Source: Planctomycetota bacterium
GTDB lineage: Bacteria > Planctomycetota > Phycisphaerae > UBA1845 > UTPLA1
DNA length: 64,000 nucleotides
Assembly (NCBI GenBank): GCA_016712275.1
Contig: JADJRI010000022.1
Coordinates: forward strand, 1 to 64,000
Reading direction: 5' to 3'
Part shown: positions 17,825-27,105 of the stretch, piece by piece
Layout: the number at the start of each line of letters is the position of its first letter
Position numbering within the stretch: the first letter of the stretch is position 1
Notes under the pieces: generated by a model
What the model saw: only the letters and a program-made list of their open reading frames with translations
Database searches by the model: none
Told to the model about the DNA's origin: nothing
Position numbers and translations under genes: made by a program

Positions 17825-18105
17825 CGCCCGAGCAAGGCGGCATGTTGACGGACGTCGAAATGCTCATCAACAAGCAAATCGAAAAATTGGATGTGCCCGG
17901 CTTTGAGCCCTCTATTGCACCCAGTCAGCGCGGCCATGCCGGACAGGGGGCGCGGGCGCCCTCAGATCGAGGCGACAGCCGGTCGTCCCCTTCGCCATCG
18001 GCTTCACCAACGAACGCACCCACTGCGACGCCGGCCGCGCCTGCTGCGCTAACGCCCGGACGCCGATTGGGCGGCAAATACCCGGTATCGCGCGGCAGGC
18101 GATAA
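17791..18105 (+). CDS. DEAD-box RNA helicase, C-terminal tail
   Basis: Continuation of the helicase at 16775: GATGKAISLVTPEQGG and DVEMLINKQIEKLDV close the second RecA domain. The last about 60 residues are a disordered Ser/Pro/Ala/Gly-rich tail ending in basic GRRLGGKYPVSRGRR, as in many helicases that bind structured RNA. Not an independent gene. Confidence 0.7.
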   Translation: MGATGKAISLVTPEQGGMLTDVEMLINKQIEKLDVPGFEPSIAPSQRGHAGQGARAPSDRGDSRSSPSPSASPTNAPTATPAAPAALTPGRRLGGKYPVSRGRR

Positions 18106-18150
18106 GATTGGGCAGCCTGCCAGGCAAAGCCTCAACGACAAAGCCCCTGT

Positions 18151-18787
18151 TTATTCAATCAAGTCGGCGTTTGTCGATTCACTTGAAGGATTCCAACGTG
18201 TGTTGAGAGAATGTGTCACGCCGACGAGATCAAGCAGCTTTTCCCACCACGAAATCAGCCAAGTCGTTCACCGATTTCGGCAACATGTAATAAGCAGGCG
18301 CGGCCGGACAGATGATTCCCCGACGTGAAATACGAAGCATGTTCTCCAGTTCAATTTGGGAGCATGGCATCTCGCGGAACCAGAATCAGCCTCGACTTTC
18401 CTTCAGGTGAACGGCGGCGGGGCGAAATAAGATTCGCACCCAGACCCGATGCAACTTCCCCCAACTGTATTTGCTGCTGCAAGGCAGACGATCATTGCAT
18501 CGGTGATGAACGAGCCGGAGGCGAGTTTGTCACCGACATCGCGGTATGGATGGGTGATGATACGGTCCCTTGTTATTCCAGAACCGACCAGGGCTTCGGC
18601 GGTTGGGTCGGCGATGGACATTTTCATCGGCGAAGAGCCGGCGGCCATATGGAGAAACCACCAGGTGGACCTCCACGGATTCCCGCACGAGGCACTCCAG
18701 TAGACGTCGTGCGTAGGGAGCGCCGCTGGCACCGGTCACCGCCACCACAATTCTCTTTTTCATCATTGAGTCAACTTTCGTTGCCAT
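18151..18787 (-). CDS. ubiX: UbiX-type flavin prenyltransferase, heavily frameshifted
   Basis: UbiX makes prenylated FMN, the cofactor of the UbiD decarboxylase encoded upstream in the same cluster. The N-terminus MKKRIVVAVTGASGAPYARR is canonical (start between 18787 and 18763, overlapping the end of the preceding gene). Similarity then hops between frames: DPTAEALVGSGITRDRI and ASGSFITDAMIV; PCSS; AAVHLKES; LILVPR; PCSQIELENMLRISRRGIIC; PAAPAYYMLPKSVNDLADFV; and LLDLVG, with a stop at 18151. At least five indels in about 640 bp are needed to restore the protein. Both insertions (an extra A at AAAT) and deletions (missing C) are inferred. Either local assembly quality is poor or this copy is a pseudogene; the intact residues argue for the former. 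Confidence 0.75.
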
Positions 18788-20142
18788 GCGCTTGTAGTGC
18801 TTCCATAGACTTGAGACGTTTGGCCGCCCGTTTCGACCAAATGCTCTCGGAATGCGCTTGCTTCAGCGTCGAAAAGACCCTCTTCGCCGGTTCAATTGCG
18901 TTGGATTCGTGCAAAGCATCGGCCAGCATGAAGCGGGCCTCGGCGCCGCCTTCTTCGGCGGTGAGGCAATTGGCGAGCAGTCTAAGCTGCTCGATTCTGT
19001 TTTCCGGACTCGATTCGAAACCGGCCAGCCGAATCTCGATGTACCCGGCGGCATTGGAATTTGGGAAACACTCGGCAAGATGTGTCAGATTGTACTTGTA
19101 ATCCGGATTGGATGGATCGAGCCTCAGAAAGAGCTGCACCGGTCGGACCCATTCATCAGACTCATCGGGCGTGCTTACAAAAACCTCTGAAAGCCTGCGG
19201 GGGGTGTCGAGCCGGCCGTATTCGATGATCTCTCGAAGCGCCTCGGCGCGTTCAATATGCAAAACCACATCGGCCTGAAAATTTGTCAGGGTCGTACTTC
19301 GCTTGAATGCGGAGCCGACCACGCTTTCGGTGAATTCGCCGCCTCTTAATTCTTCAGGCATGGCGCTGAAGCGCCTGCCGATTGTTTCGAGGTAATGAAT
19401 GGATTCGGAAAAATCACCGGCGCATGCCGCGAGTATGGCGAGGCGATAAAGGGCGGTTGCTGAGCCGGTATAGGTGGGAAATCGCTCGGAGAGCGTCAAC
19501 CAGGTTTGTCGTGAGGCGGGGCTTGGCAGATCTGCGCGAAATTCCGCGAGTCTTTTTCTTTCAAGCTTGGCCAGATCGATGCGAAGATCGAGCGTGCGAG
19601 CCTTTAGAAAAAGCACATCCGGAATATGCTGGGATTGCGGAAATCGCTCGATAAAAGCATCGCACAGTGTAACCGCGTCGAGGCGTTTTTGCTCGATGCG
19701 ATCGAGAATGCCGGTTCGGGTTTGTCCGTATATCTCATCGAATAAGGTGTCGAAGGATCCGGAGGAGGTTTGAGACCATCGGGCGCTGGCGGCCTGTTGC
19801 GCGAGCGCGCCGATATCGACCGGCGCAAAGACCGAAGAACTGCTCCGACCAAATTCGTTTTCGAGAATTCTGAATTCCAGTTCATCGCGGCCGACAAAGG
19901 AATGAAAAAGAAGTACCGGTATAGCGAACAGGAGAATCAAAACCGGAGGCATGCCGCCAGGTCGATAGTTGATGAGTTTTGCAATTGCCAGTCCCAACGC
20001 GCAGATGATGCAGGATGACAGCATCGCCAGCACCCACGGGGCATAAAGCAGGGCGTGGTTTTCCGCCATGGGCGAAGGGGTGCCGCCCGGCTCCCATGAC
20101 GCCGTCACGAAATAAATGGCCGTCGGGATCAGTCCGATGAGC
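18771..20142 (-). CDS. Membrane protein with TPR-like C-terminal domain, C-terminal segment
   Basis: Main part of a gene that begins at 20622. The open frame from 20108 starts in the middle of the membrane region. Coding is expected from about 20142 (ASALIGLIPTAIYFVTASW). Two further membrane helices follow (LLYAPWVLAMLSSCIICALG and PPVLILLFAIPVLLF). Then come about 350 residues of helical repeats with TPR/YbgF character (LCDAFIERFPQSQHIPDVLF, SATALYRLAILAACAGDFSE, AEARFMLADALHES). It likely faces the periplasm and acts as a scaffold. It lies between menG and ubiX, overlaps ubiX by a few codons, and so is probably co-transcribed with the quinone genes. Function unknown. Confidence 0.65.
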
Positions 20143-20622
20143 GCGGAGGCATATCAGTGAATCGAAATTGTCCCATGGAGGCCAGCGTGCATCCGATGAG
20201 CACGGTGATTCCCAGCCAGGGCATGGCCGCAAGTGAAAAGACCATGGCTGCAAAAGGAACCGAAAACGGCAATCGGTATAAAATTGACACCAGCACGGGA
20301 ATGGAGCAGAGCGATGCGAACAAGAGTCCATGATGACTGCATGCACAGGCACTTCCTGCACGGGAATCGGGCGGGACAGAAAATCGATGAGTGTGATTTG
20401 CGAAATGCCCGTCGGCCGAAAAGACTCGCGCATGATGTCGAAGTATTCGTCGGACAGCCAGGGCGCGAGGGCGCCGGTGCGCAACCAGAATGTGAAACAA
20501 CAGAGTCCGGCAAACAGCACTGCCAATATCGAGAGCATTACGACAGCTCGAATTCGATACTTGGCCGTGGTTCGCGACCAGACGTCGATGACGGGGATTT
20601 GAACGGATGGAAGGGTGGTCAT
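20143..20622 (-). CDS. Membrane protein with TPR-like C-terminal domain, N-terminal segment
   Basis: Start of the gene continued at 18771-20142. MTTLPSVQIPVIDVW opens 16 nt after the menG stop. The first helix is VVMLSILAVLFAGLCCFTFW. The frame then changes near 20330: the next stretch (GLLFASLCSIPVLVSILYRL, FAAMVFSLAAMPWLGITVLI) is read in another frame until about 20145, where it changes again. Joined, the protein has about six membrane helices followed by the repeat domain. Confidence 0.6.
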
Positions 20623-20638
20623 TGATGCGTTACTTGTT

Positions 20639-21394
20639 TCAATCGTCCCATTGCTTCGTGGCTACGTAAACCGTGACGATGCCAACCGTGAATGCGCGAT
20701 GAACAATGGAATGGAAACCCGCGTTTCGCAGCGCGGCAATCATTCCCTTGTCGTCGATGAAAGACGCCACCGAATTCGGCAGGTAGTCATAGGCGCCGCT
20801 TCTGTCGCGACTGATGATGCGGGCGACGCGCGGCAGAATCCGACGAAAATAGAAACGATATGCGCCGCCGATCAGCTTCGACCTGGGCATCGTGAATTCG
20901 AGGATGACGGCGCGACCGCCGGTTTGCAGAACCCGATAGATTTCGCCCAGGCCCACGGCGAGCTCTTGAAAATTACGCACGCCGAATGCACAGCTCACAA
21001 TGTTGAATGAGCCATTTCGAAATGGTAGATGGTGGGCATCGCCCTGACAGAACGGAATTCGCCCGTTGTCCCGGGCGGCGGCGAGGGCCAGCATGCCGGA
21101 TGCGAAATCGCTTCCCACCACCAGTGCGGGCGAGGCCCGTTGAAACTCGCGGGCAAAATCGCCGGTGCCGCACGCCAGATCGAGTACGCGGTCCGTGGGC
21201 GCGACCTTCGCCAGCTTAACGGCCTGCCTTCGCCAATGGGCGTCGCGACCGGCCGAGAGGACGCGGTTGACAAGTTCGTATGTCGGGGCGATGGCATTGA
21301 ACATCGCCTGCACGCGGCGCGACTTGTCCGGCTGCGCATGGGGCGCGGCGAGTCGTGATTCGTCCCAGATCGTGTCGGTCGTTGCGGACTGCAT
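20639..21394 (-). CDS. menG: Demethylmenaquinone / 2-polyprenyl-benzoquinol C-methyltransferase
   Basis: SAM-dependent methylation of the quinone ring, the last step of menaquinone synthesis (MenG) or the C-methylation of ubiquinone (UbiE). 251 residues, intact. Motifs: VQAMFNAIAPTYELVNRVLS (family N-terminal signature), SAM motif I VLDLACGTGDFAR, FCQGDAHHLPF, FGVRNFQE and ILEFTMPR. The order in the cluster (ubiD, zinc-ribbon protein, menG, membrane protein, ubiX) supports a quinone role. UbiX/UbiD homologues are also used in the futalosine route to menaquinone, which planctomycetes may use, so the exact quinone is not decided by this window. Confidence 0.88.
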   Translation of the reverse strand: MQSATTDTIWDESRLAAPHAQPDKSRRVQAMFNAIAPTYELVNRVLSAGRDAHWRRQAVKLAKVAPTDRVLDLACGTGDFAREFQRASPALVVGSDFASGMLALAAARDNGRIPFCQGDAHHLPFRNGSFNIVSCAFGVRNFQELAVGLGEIYRVLQTGGRAVILEFTMPRSKLIGGAYRFYFRRILPRVARIISRDRSGAYDYLPNSVASFIDDKGMIAALRNAGFHSIVHRAFTVGIVTVYVATKQWDD

Positions 21395-21555
21395 CTGCAG
21401 GGATTCTAAGCGAGAGAGATCGAATTTGCGTTAGCGCGATTGTCAAAAGTAATGAAAGAAGCCGGGATGCCGCCTTGGAATGGCACCAAGTAATTTCTTT
21501 ATTGCCTAGATTCAATTTGAGTTCGATGAGACCCCGGCGAGGCATTGCCCAAATC

Positions 21556-22167
21556 TCAGCCAAAGAGAATGGCAATCATGCCAACCGTCGCGGCCGCGAC
21601 AATCCCCGCCAGCAGCACGGCTTCCGACAGGGTGCGTTGAAAATAGACTTTGTACATCAATACAACGGCCAGTATTAACATCGCGATGAATGCCAGCCAT
21701 GCGCCCCAGCCGCCGCGCTGTCCATGAAGGTACCAGCGTCCGACAAGAAAGCTCGTGAAATAAAGTGCCAATCCGCCGAAGAGCGAGATGTTGTTGGCAA
21801 AAACAGCGCGAATATCATCCTGAACATGCGGCAAGCTTTTCGCGCCGTGGCGCTTTGCTTCGATGAGATCGAAGAGTTCGCCGCATTCGGGGCAGCGGCA
21901 GGTTCGAAGCGACGTGAGGTTGTAGTCGCAGTTGGGGCAGAGGTGAAGCGGAATATCGGGAATCGAACAGGGAAGTTGTTCGCTGGTGATGTCGGCGCCG
22001 TCTTCGCGGAGAACGATTTGAGGGACAGGGGGGGGGGCGGATTTGGGCGCGAGAGTGGTATCGAGGTGGGGCACTTCCAGGGTGATTTCGAAAACTTGTC
22101 CGCCATCTTCGGCATTGCTGTTGCCGGCGTTGTCACCCTTTGAGTTGATTTCGTTCTCTTCCTGCAT
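21556..22167 (-). CDS. Zinc-ribbon membrane protein of unknown function
   Basis: 203 residues, intact. The N-terminal ~70 residues are acidic and disordered. A zinc ribbon follows (CPNCDYNLTSLRTCRCPECG), the form common in planctomycete membrane proteins. The C-terminal half has four hydrophobic segments (FGGLALYFTSFLVGRWYL, WGAWLAFIAMLILAVVLMY, and two near the end). It sits between ubiD and menG on the same strand with small gaps, so it is likely part of the quinone operon. Could be an assembly or regulatory factor; no catalytic residues seen. Confidence 0.6.
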   Translation of the reverse strand: MQEENEINSKGDNAGNSNAEDGGQVFEITLEVPHLDTTLAPKSAPPPVPQIVLREDGADITSEQLPCSIPDIPLHLCPNCDYNLTSLRTCRCPECGELFDLIEAKRHGAKSLPHVQDDIRAVFANNISLFGGLALYFTSFLVGRWYLHGQRGGWGAWLAFIAMLILAVVLMYKVYFQRTLSEAVLLAGIVAAATVGMIAILFG

Positions 22168-22237
22168 TGGGCCATCAGTTTTGAATTCGATGCGTTCGAC
22201 TTTCGCGCCCTGCCCTAATGGGCTTAGATAAACGAGT

Positions 22238-23868
22238 TCATTCTAACGTTGTCGAATCAATCTCCGACATTCGAACAGTCGGCGGTCGCGTCACAGGCCG
22301 TATTCGCCGGGCATCGACGAGCTTTTTCGTCGCATCGTCCATTCGAAGCAACTTCGGGAAATCGCGAACGATGCCCTCGCCGGGAATTTTACGGGTGGCA
22401 TCGATGCCGATTTTGCTGCCCGCGCCGCAATAGGGCGCGGCATGGTCCAGGATATCAAGCGGGCCATCGACCACAAAGGTATCGCGCCGCGGATCGACTT
22501 GGCGCCGACCCGAAACATGACGTCCTGCTCATCATGAACATTCACGTCTTCATCAACGATGACGATGAACTTGGTGAACATCATCTGTCCCGCGCCCCAG
22601 ATGCTGCTGGCGACTTTGCGGGCCTGATAGGGATATTCCTTGCGAATTTTGATGAAAAGAAAAATTATGGAACGCGCCCCATCGCGGCAGATGGTAATCC
22701 ACGATATCGGGAATGAGCATTTGAAGGAGCGGCAGGAATACGCGTTCGGTGGCTTTGCCCATGCAGTAATCCTCCATCGGCGGAAGGCCGACGATGGTGG
22801 TGGGGTAGATCGGGTTTTCGCGATGGGTGATGGCTGTAACGCGAAGTGTAGGAAAGTTGTCGGCCAATGAGTAAAAACCAGTGTGGTCGCCGAAGGGGCC
22901 TTCGCGTGCCATTTCCGTGGCACTGACATATCCTTCAATGACGATTTCGGCGTTGGCGGGCACTTCGACGGGGATGGTCTTGGCCGGCACCAGCGAGATG
23001 CCGCCGTCGTTGAGAAACCGGCAAAGAGCAATTCGCTGACGCTCGGCGGAAGCGGGCATGTCGCGGCATAGGGAAGCACGCTCTCGCCGCCGAGCACAAT
23101 GGCGACCGGCATATCCTTGCCCTGCGCGGCCCACATGCGGTGATGTCGCGCGCCGTCGTGGTGCATGTGGCAATGGAATATGGCGGACTTTGGGCCGGTG
23201 ACCTGAATGCGGTACATGCCGATGTTGGGCTCGCTGCCATCGGGAGCGGTCGTGTAGATGCCAGCGAGGGTGATATAGCGGCCGATGGGATTTGGGGATT
23301 TGGCGTTCTGGTGATTTGGCGATTGCAGAATATTCCCGTGCGACTCAATGACATCGGTGTCGCCGCCGGCGTCATGGGGCCAGCACTTGAGGATTGGCAA
23401 CGAAAGCAGATCGGCATCATCAGTGTGGACGACTTCCTGACAGATTCCGCGCTTCACGTGTTTGGGCGGATAACTGGCAATCTTCGCCAGCTCCGGCAGC
23501 ATCTTTACTTTTTCGAGAAAACTGGTCGGAGGAACGGGCTTGACCAGTTTTTGCACCTTGTCGGCGAGGGCCTCAAAGCTCTCGCAGGAGAGTGCCATTC
23601 GCATGCGCTCGTAACTGCCAAAGAGATTGATGGCGACGGGGAATCGGCTGCCCTTGACGCGCTCGAATAACAGACCCTGCCCGCCAAGCCCGCCGTGGAC
23701 AGGATCGGTGACCGGGGCTTTCTTCAGTCCCTCGGGTGAAGGAGATTTGGAAATCCGGTCGGCGATCTCGGTGATTTCGAGTTCGGGGTCGACTTCGACC
23801 GGGATGCGTTTGAGCTGGCCGGCTTTGTCGAGTGCTTCGATGAATGAGCGCAGATCGGAATAGGCCAA
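22238..23868 (-). CDS. ubiD: UbiD-family prFMN-dependent decarboxylase (frameshifted)
   Basis: Decarboxylates a polyprenylated or aromatic carboxylate quinone precursor using prFMN from UbiX. The start is probably the TTG at 23866-23868 (GGAGG 5 nt upstream), giving MAYSDLRSFIEALDKAGQLK. Motifs: FGSYERMRMAL, PNIGMYRIQV, HHRMWAAQGKDMPVAIVLGG, ATEMAREGPFGDHTGFYS (active-site Glu region) and YPTTIVGLPPMED. Frame changes near 23025, 22650 and 22500 split the gene. The last part (VVDGPLDILDHAAPYCGAGS) is read in a third frame to the stop at 22238. A ~26-residue low-complexity insertion (around ILQSPNHQNAKSPNPIG) interrupts the usual CWPxDxGRYITL motif. It is encoded by GATTTGG-type DNA repeats at 23288-23328. 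Confidence 0.85.
23288..23328. repeat. GATTTGGNG repeat inserted in ubiD
   Basis: Plus strand GGATTTGGGGATTTGGCG, then TTCTGGTGATTTGGCGATT: three GATTTGG units in 41 bp. The segment lies exactly where ubiD has an extra stretch compared with the usual family sequence, in frame. Confidence 0.55.
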
Positions 23869-24100
23869 GGGAGCCTCCACGATTTCGAGTTATGGATTCA
23901 GCGCGTATGTTATAGCGGATCGGACGAGCATGTTCACGTCACGGGCTGTCGTCTGAATGAATGAAAATCGTGAAAACAAGTTGATAAAGTTTCGGACCGG
24001 CGTATTCGGGCGGTGATTTGAGATGAAGCCACAAAAGAATCAGACAGGTCGTTGTCTTTCGACAGCGTGGTTCGGGCCGTAGGATATTGCGGTCGATGCC

Positions 24101-24673
24101 ATGCCGAATTACACCTGTCCATCCTGCCGCCAGTCTTTTGCGAACTCTGATGATCCCGACGCGCCGTGTATTTTTTGCGGCCACCGGCTTTCACAGTTTG
24201 TCGCCCCGCGGCCAATCTCGCTGGGTCGAATTGATCTGGCCGGAGTGGCAAGAGGCCAGCGCTGGATGATTCAGGCCGTGTTATTTGCGTTGGCCGGACA
24301 GGCGTATTTTGCTTTTGGACCCTCCATTGTGATCAAAGGATGGCCCCTGACTCTCGTGACGCTTCTGCCGACGCTTTGGCTTGCCGTCGGCGTAGTGAGG
24401 CTGGTCATGGCGCTGGAATCCAAACCCGATAAGGCCTTCGTCAGCGGGCTGGCGATGTTCATTCCGATCGTGAACATGATTGTATTGGTTGGATTGAATT
24501 CACATGCGGCGCATGTGTTAAACAATGCCGGAATGAAAGTCGGGCTTCTTGGCATCAGTCATCAGCGCGTCGAAAATCTGCTGGATCCGGCGAAGTGCCG
24601 AAAGTGCGGATACGACTTGACGGGCAACATGAGCGGCCGATGTCCGGAGTGTGGCACGGATATTGCGCGGTGA
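24101..24673 (+). CDS. Membrane protein with N- and C-terminal zinc ribbons
   Basis: 190 residues, intact. The N-terminal ribbon is CPSCRQSF...CIFCGHRL. The middle has about four hydrophobic segments (WMIQAVLFALAGQAYFAFG, PLTLVTLLPTLWLAVGVVRL, GLAMFIPIVNMIVLVGL). The C-terminal ribbon is CRKCGYDLTGNMSGRCPECG, which resembles the one in the 21556 gene. It is divergent from ubiD with about 230 nt between. Function unknown; these two ribbon proteins flank the quinone operon's ubiD. Confidence 0.6.
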   Translation: MPNYTCPSCRQSFANSDDPDAPCIFCGHRLSQFVAPRPISLGRIDLAGVARGQRWMIQAVLFALAGQAYFAFGPSIVIKGWPLTLVTLLPTLWLAVGVVRLVMALESKPDKAFVSGLAMFIPIVNMIVLVGLNSHAAHVLNNAGMKVGLLGISHQRVENLLDPAKCRKCGYDLTGNMSGRCPECGTDIAR

Positions 24674-24751
24674 TAACGTGATCGACGGTCGCAATTGGAA
24701 AGAAGCCGGCGGCACACTTCTGGGAAAATGCGACGAGACGGGCACCGGCGC

Positions 24752-25726
24752 TTATTCCGCCAGAGCCGTCCAAAGGCTGCTGATATCATGGTGGATGCCG
24801 ATGCAGTGTCGGCGAAGCGCGAGCGGATTCGATTCCGAATGATTGGGCCCTGCATCGGTGGTGACGGCATAGGGGATTTTCATATCTGCCAGGACGCCCA
24901 TGTCGAATTCGCCAAAATCGGTGGGCTGGCCATTCGGGTAGGCGAAGGGCACGCGGTCACGGCGCATCTCGGCGCGAACGCGGCGAATCGACTCGACGAT
25001 CTCGAACTGTCGCACATCATTCGATTCGCGCGAGAGAATGACATGATTGACCGTGTGCGCGCCGACCTCCATGCCTGCGTCACGGAGCAGCCTTGCCTCG
25101 TCCCAGCGCATCACGCGACAGGCCTCGATTGCTGATGGATCCACCCGGACATGGGCGGCGGCCCAAAGTTCATCGAGTTGCTCGCGATATTCATTGAGGC
25201 TGGTGGCTTTGTAATATCCCGGTTGGGTAAGCAGGCGTTCGCAAACGGGATGGAGCGACATCTTTAATCGGCCGCGCTGATGGGCATCGCGAAGAATTCG
25301 AATCTTGTCATTGGGAAACAAATCACCGCGGTCCATGATGCCGGTGGTCAGAAAAAATGTCGCTGCAAGGCCGTAGCGCTGGAGGATCGGCAGGGCAAGC
25401 ATGACGTTGTCCGCGAGGCCGTCATCAAAGGTGATCGAAACGCTCGGACCGTCATTAAATAGTCCATTTGCGAGTTGATCGGCCACGCGATCGAGGCGGC
25501 GAACACAGCGCAGCTCCGCAAGCATGGACATTTGTTGTTCAAAGGCGGAAACAGTGACGGCGTGTGGCGCCGACCAGCCGGCGCGGGCGGATTCATCGGG
25601 AATGATGGTATGATAGCAGAGGATGTGCGCGAGTTCGGTGCGTTCTGCAAATCGCGACTGGGTCCAACCGGCCATGACAGAAACGCGGCTGACAGCCTTC
25701 GCAGCGATTTTTTCGATAACGTTCAC
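24752..25726 (-). CDS. Polysaccharide deacetylase (NodB/CE4 family)
   Basis: Removes acetyl groups from N-acetylated surface polysaccharides. 324 residues, intact. The NodB domain shows motif 1 SITFDDGLADN (TFDDG, metal Asp) and motif 2 VGAHTVNHVILS (H-x3-H, metal ligands). The upstream ILCYHTI motif is typical of the family. There is no obvious signal peptide, so it may act on lipid-linked or cytoplasmic-face intermediates. It lies downstream of an ATP-grasp ligase on the same strand (133-nt gap), an arrangement common in exopolysaccharide loci. Confidence 0.85.
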   Translation of the reverse strand: MNVIEKIAAKAVSRVSVMAGWTQSRFAERTELAHILCYHTIIPDESARAGWSAPHAVTVSAFEQQMSMLAELRCVRRLDRVADQLANGLFNDGPSVSITFDDGLADNVMLALPILQRYGLAATFFLTTGIMDRGDLFPNDKIRILRDAHQRGRLKMSLHPVCERLLTQPGYYKATSLNEYREQLDELWAAAHVRVDPSAIEACRVMRWDEARLLRDAGMEVGAHTVNHVILSRESNDVRQFEIVESIRRVRAEMRRDRVPFAYPNGQPTDFGEFDMGVLADMKIPYAVTTDAGPNHSESNPLALRRHCIGIHHDISSLWTALAE

Positions 25727-25859
25727 TGAACTCTCCGAAGTGAGTCACGACGTTGCGTTGCCTGTGCTCACCCACTTCATTATTGCACCCATCATGGTGA
25801 AGGGCATTCAGGAAATCCCGCACCCCGCCAAAGGGAGACGAATGATAGTCGATTCACGG

Positions 25860-27101
25860 CTATGTCGCTTGGGCCAAATCTGACGTGATGACTTTCTCGC
25901 GCGAGAATCGGCTTTTTAGCTTGTTGCGAGTCCATTCCGCGAACTCCATCGCCCACGGTCGTGGGTCGCGCCAATTGAAAACACCATCTTGCGGCAACGA
26001 CATATACGGCCGCATCCATCTCGCGAGCGAAAAATCGCCCCTGCGCCAATCATCGACCAGTCGGGCCACGTCCTGAAATTGATACGACCAGCGGCCGCTG
26101 CAACCATTCGGTTGTTCAGGCCAAACGGGATTCAGGCCGGAAAGAGCGTGGTAGGCGGCCTGAATCAGGTCGATTCCGCAGAGCCTGCCGATTTGATGCC
26201 ATTGGCCCTGACGAGGGTTCACTTCGATCAGGTAATACCGGCCATCGCGGCGGTCTCGTTTGTATTCGACATCGCAGAGTCCGGTGAAATCTATTTCTTG
26301 TAAGAACTGTTCTGCCAAGTGTTTAACGTCGTCGATTCGTTCGCAAGAGGCCATGACGGTGGAACCATGCCCATTGGGTTGTTGGCGAATTTTTCTGCCT
26401 GTAAAGCCGCAAATGGGGCTGCCATTTTTCCAGACGCCGCCATAAAAGCAGATGTCGGTGTCATCTCCTTCGATGCGTTCCTGAATCAAAACCTGGCCGC
26501 CCTGTTTCCAGTGGGCGAAAAATATGTCCCATTCTCCGGGAGTGTTGAAGGGTCGGACTTTGAAGACGCGCTTGACGGGATCGTTGCCGTCGAGGTTCAG
26601 GGGCTTGGCGACAATCGGAAAGCGAAGTCCGGCGGCGGCCGCGGCACTTACTGCCGGGTTGACCACGGCATGACGGGGTGTCAGCGCATTGGCACACTCA
26701 GCGAGTTCGGCGAAGCGGGCCTTGTTTATGAGCGATTCGATCTGCCCGGGCTCTGCCAGCAACGTGTGATAGAAACGGGACAAGTCGTCTCGATATTTGC
26801 TGACAAGTCTCACGGTTCGATCGCCGCATGGAAACAGGGCAAGCGGTCCGCCGATGTCGTTTGCCAAATTCAAGAGAAAGTCGCAAAGGGGCCTGCCATC
26901 ATCGAGGTGGGGCGGCGGTGCGGCGATCACGCGACAGAGACGCGTGTGAAAGCCGATGGATTTTGTGAAGTCGACGCCGATGACCAGGGGTGGAGTCGGA
27001 CGAATAGAGCGCAGGCTTCGAATGGCACCGAGACCATTGACGTCGGTTTCGAGAACGACGGCTCCGCGGAGGGGCGTTACAGGTGGTGAATCGTTTGACA
27101 T
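25860..27101 (-). CDS. ATP-grasp family carboxylate-amine ligase
   Basis: Start chosen at MSNDSPPVTPLRGAVVLETD (ATG 27101); the longer frame to 27281 has no similarity. An N-terminal pre-ATP domain (VLETDVNGLGAIRSL, VIGVDFTKSIGFHTRLC) is followed by an ATP-grasp core: PIVAKPLN, QVLIQERIEGDDTDICFYGG, LCDVEYKRD and YYLIEVNPRQGQWHQIG (metal-binding Glu and Asn). It resembles ligases that attach amino acids or other amines to carboxylates in cell-surface or peptide synthesis. The substrate cannot be read from sequence. It starts 4 nt after the stop of a small ORF and precedes the deacetylase. Confidence 0.75.
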   Translation of the reverse strand: MSNDSPPVTPLRGAVVLETDVNGLGAIRSLRSIRPTPPLVIGVDFTKSIGFHTRLCRVIAAPPPHLDDGRPLCDFLLNLANDIGGPLALFPCGDRTVRLVSKYRDDLSRFYHTLLAEPGQIESLINKARFAELAECANALTPRHAVVNPAVSAAAAAGLRFPIVAKPLNLDGNDPVKRVFKVRPFNTPGEWDIFFAHWKQGGQVLIQERIEGDDTDICFYGGVWKNGSPICGFTGRKIRQQPNGHGSTVMASCERIDDVKHLAEQFLQEIDFTGLCDVEYKRDRRDGRYYLIEVNPRQGQWHQIGRLCGIDLIQAAYHALSGLNPVWPEQPNGCSGRWSYQFQDVARLVDDWRRGDFSLARWMRPYMSLPQDGVFNWRDPRPWAMEFAEWTRNKLKSRFSREKVITSDLAQAT

Positions 27102-27105
27102 GTGC

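Noticed and set aside
18325..19101. 258-codon plus-strand frame opposite ubiX and the membrane protein gene
   Set aside because: Antisense of real coding sequence (UbiX motifs and a TPR-like domain on the minus strand).
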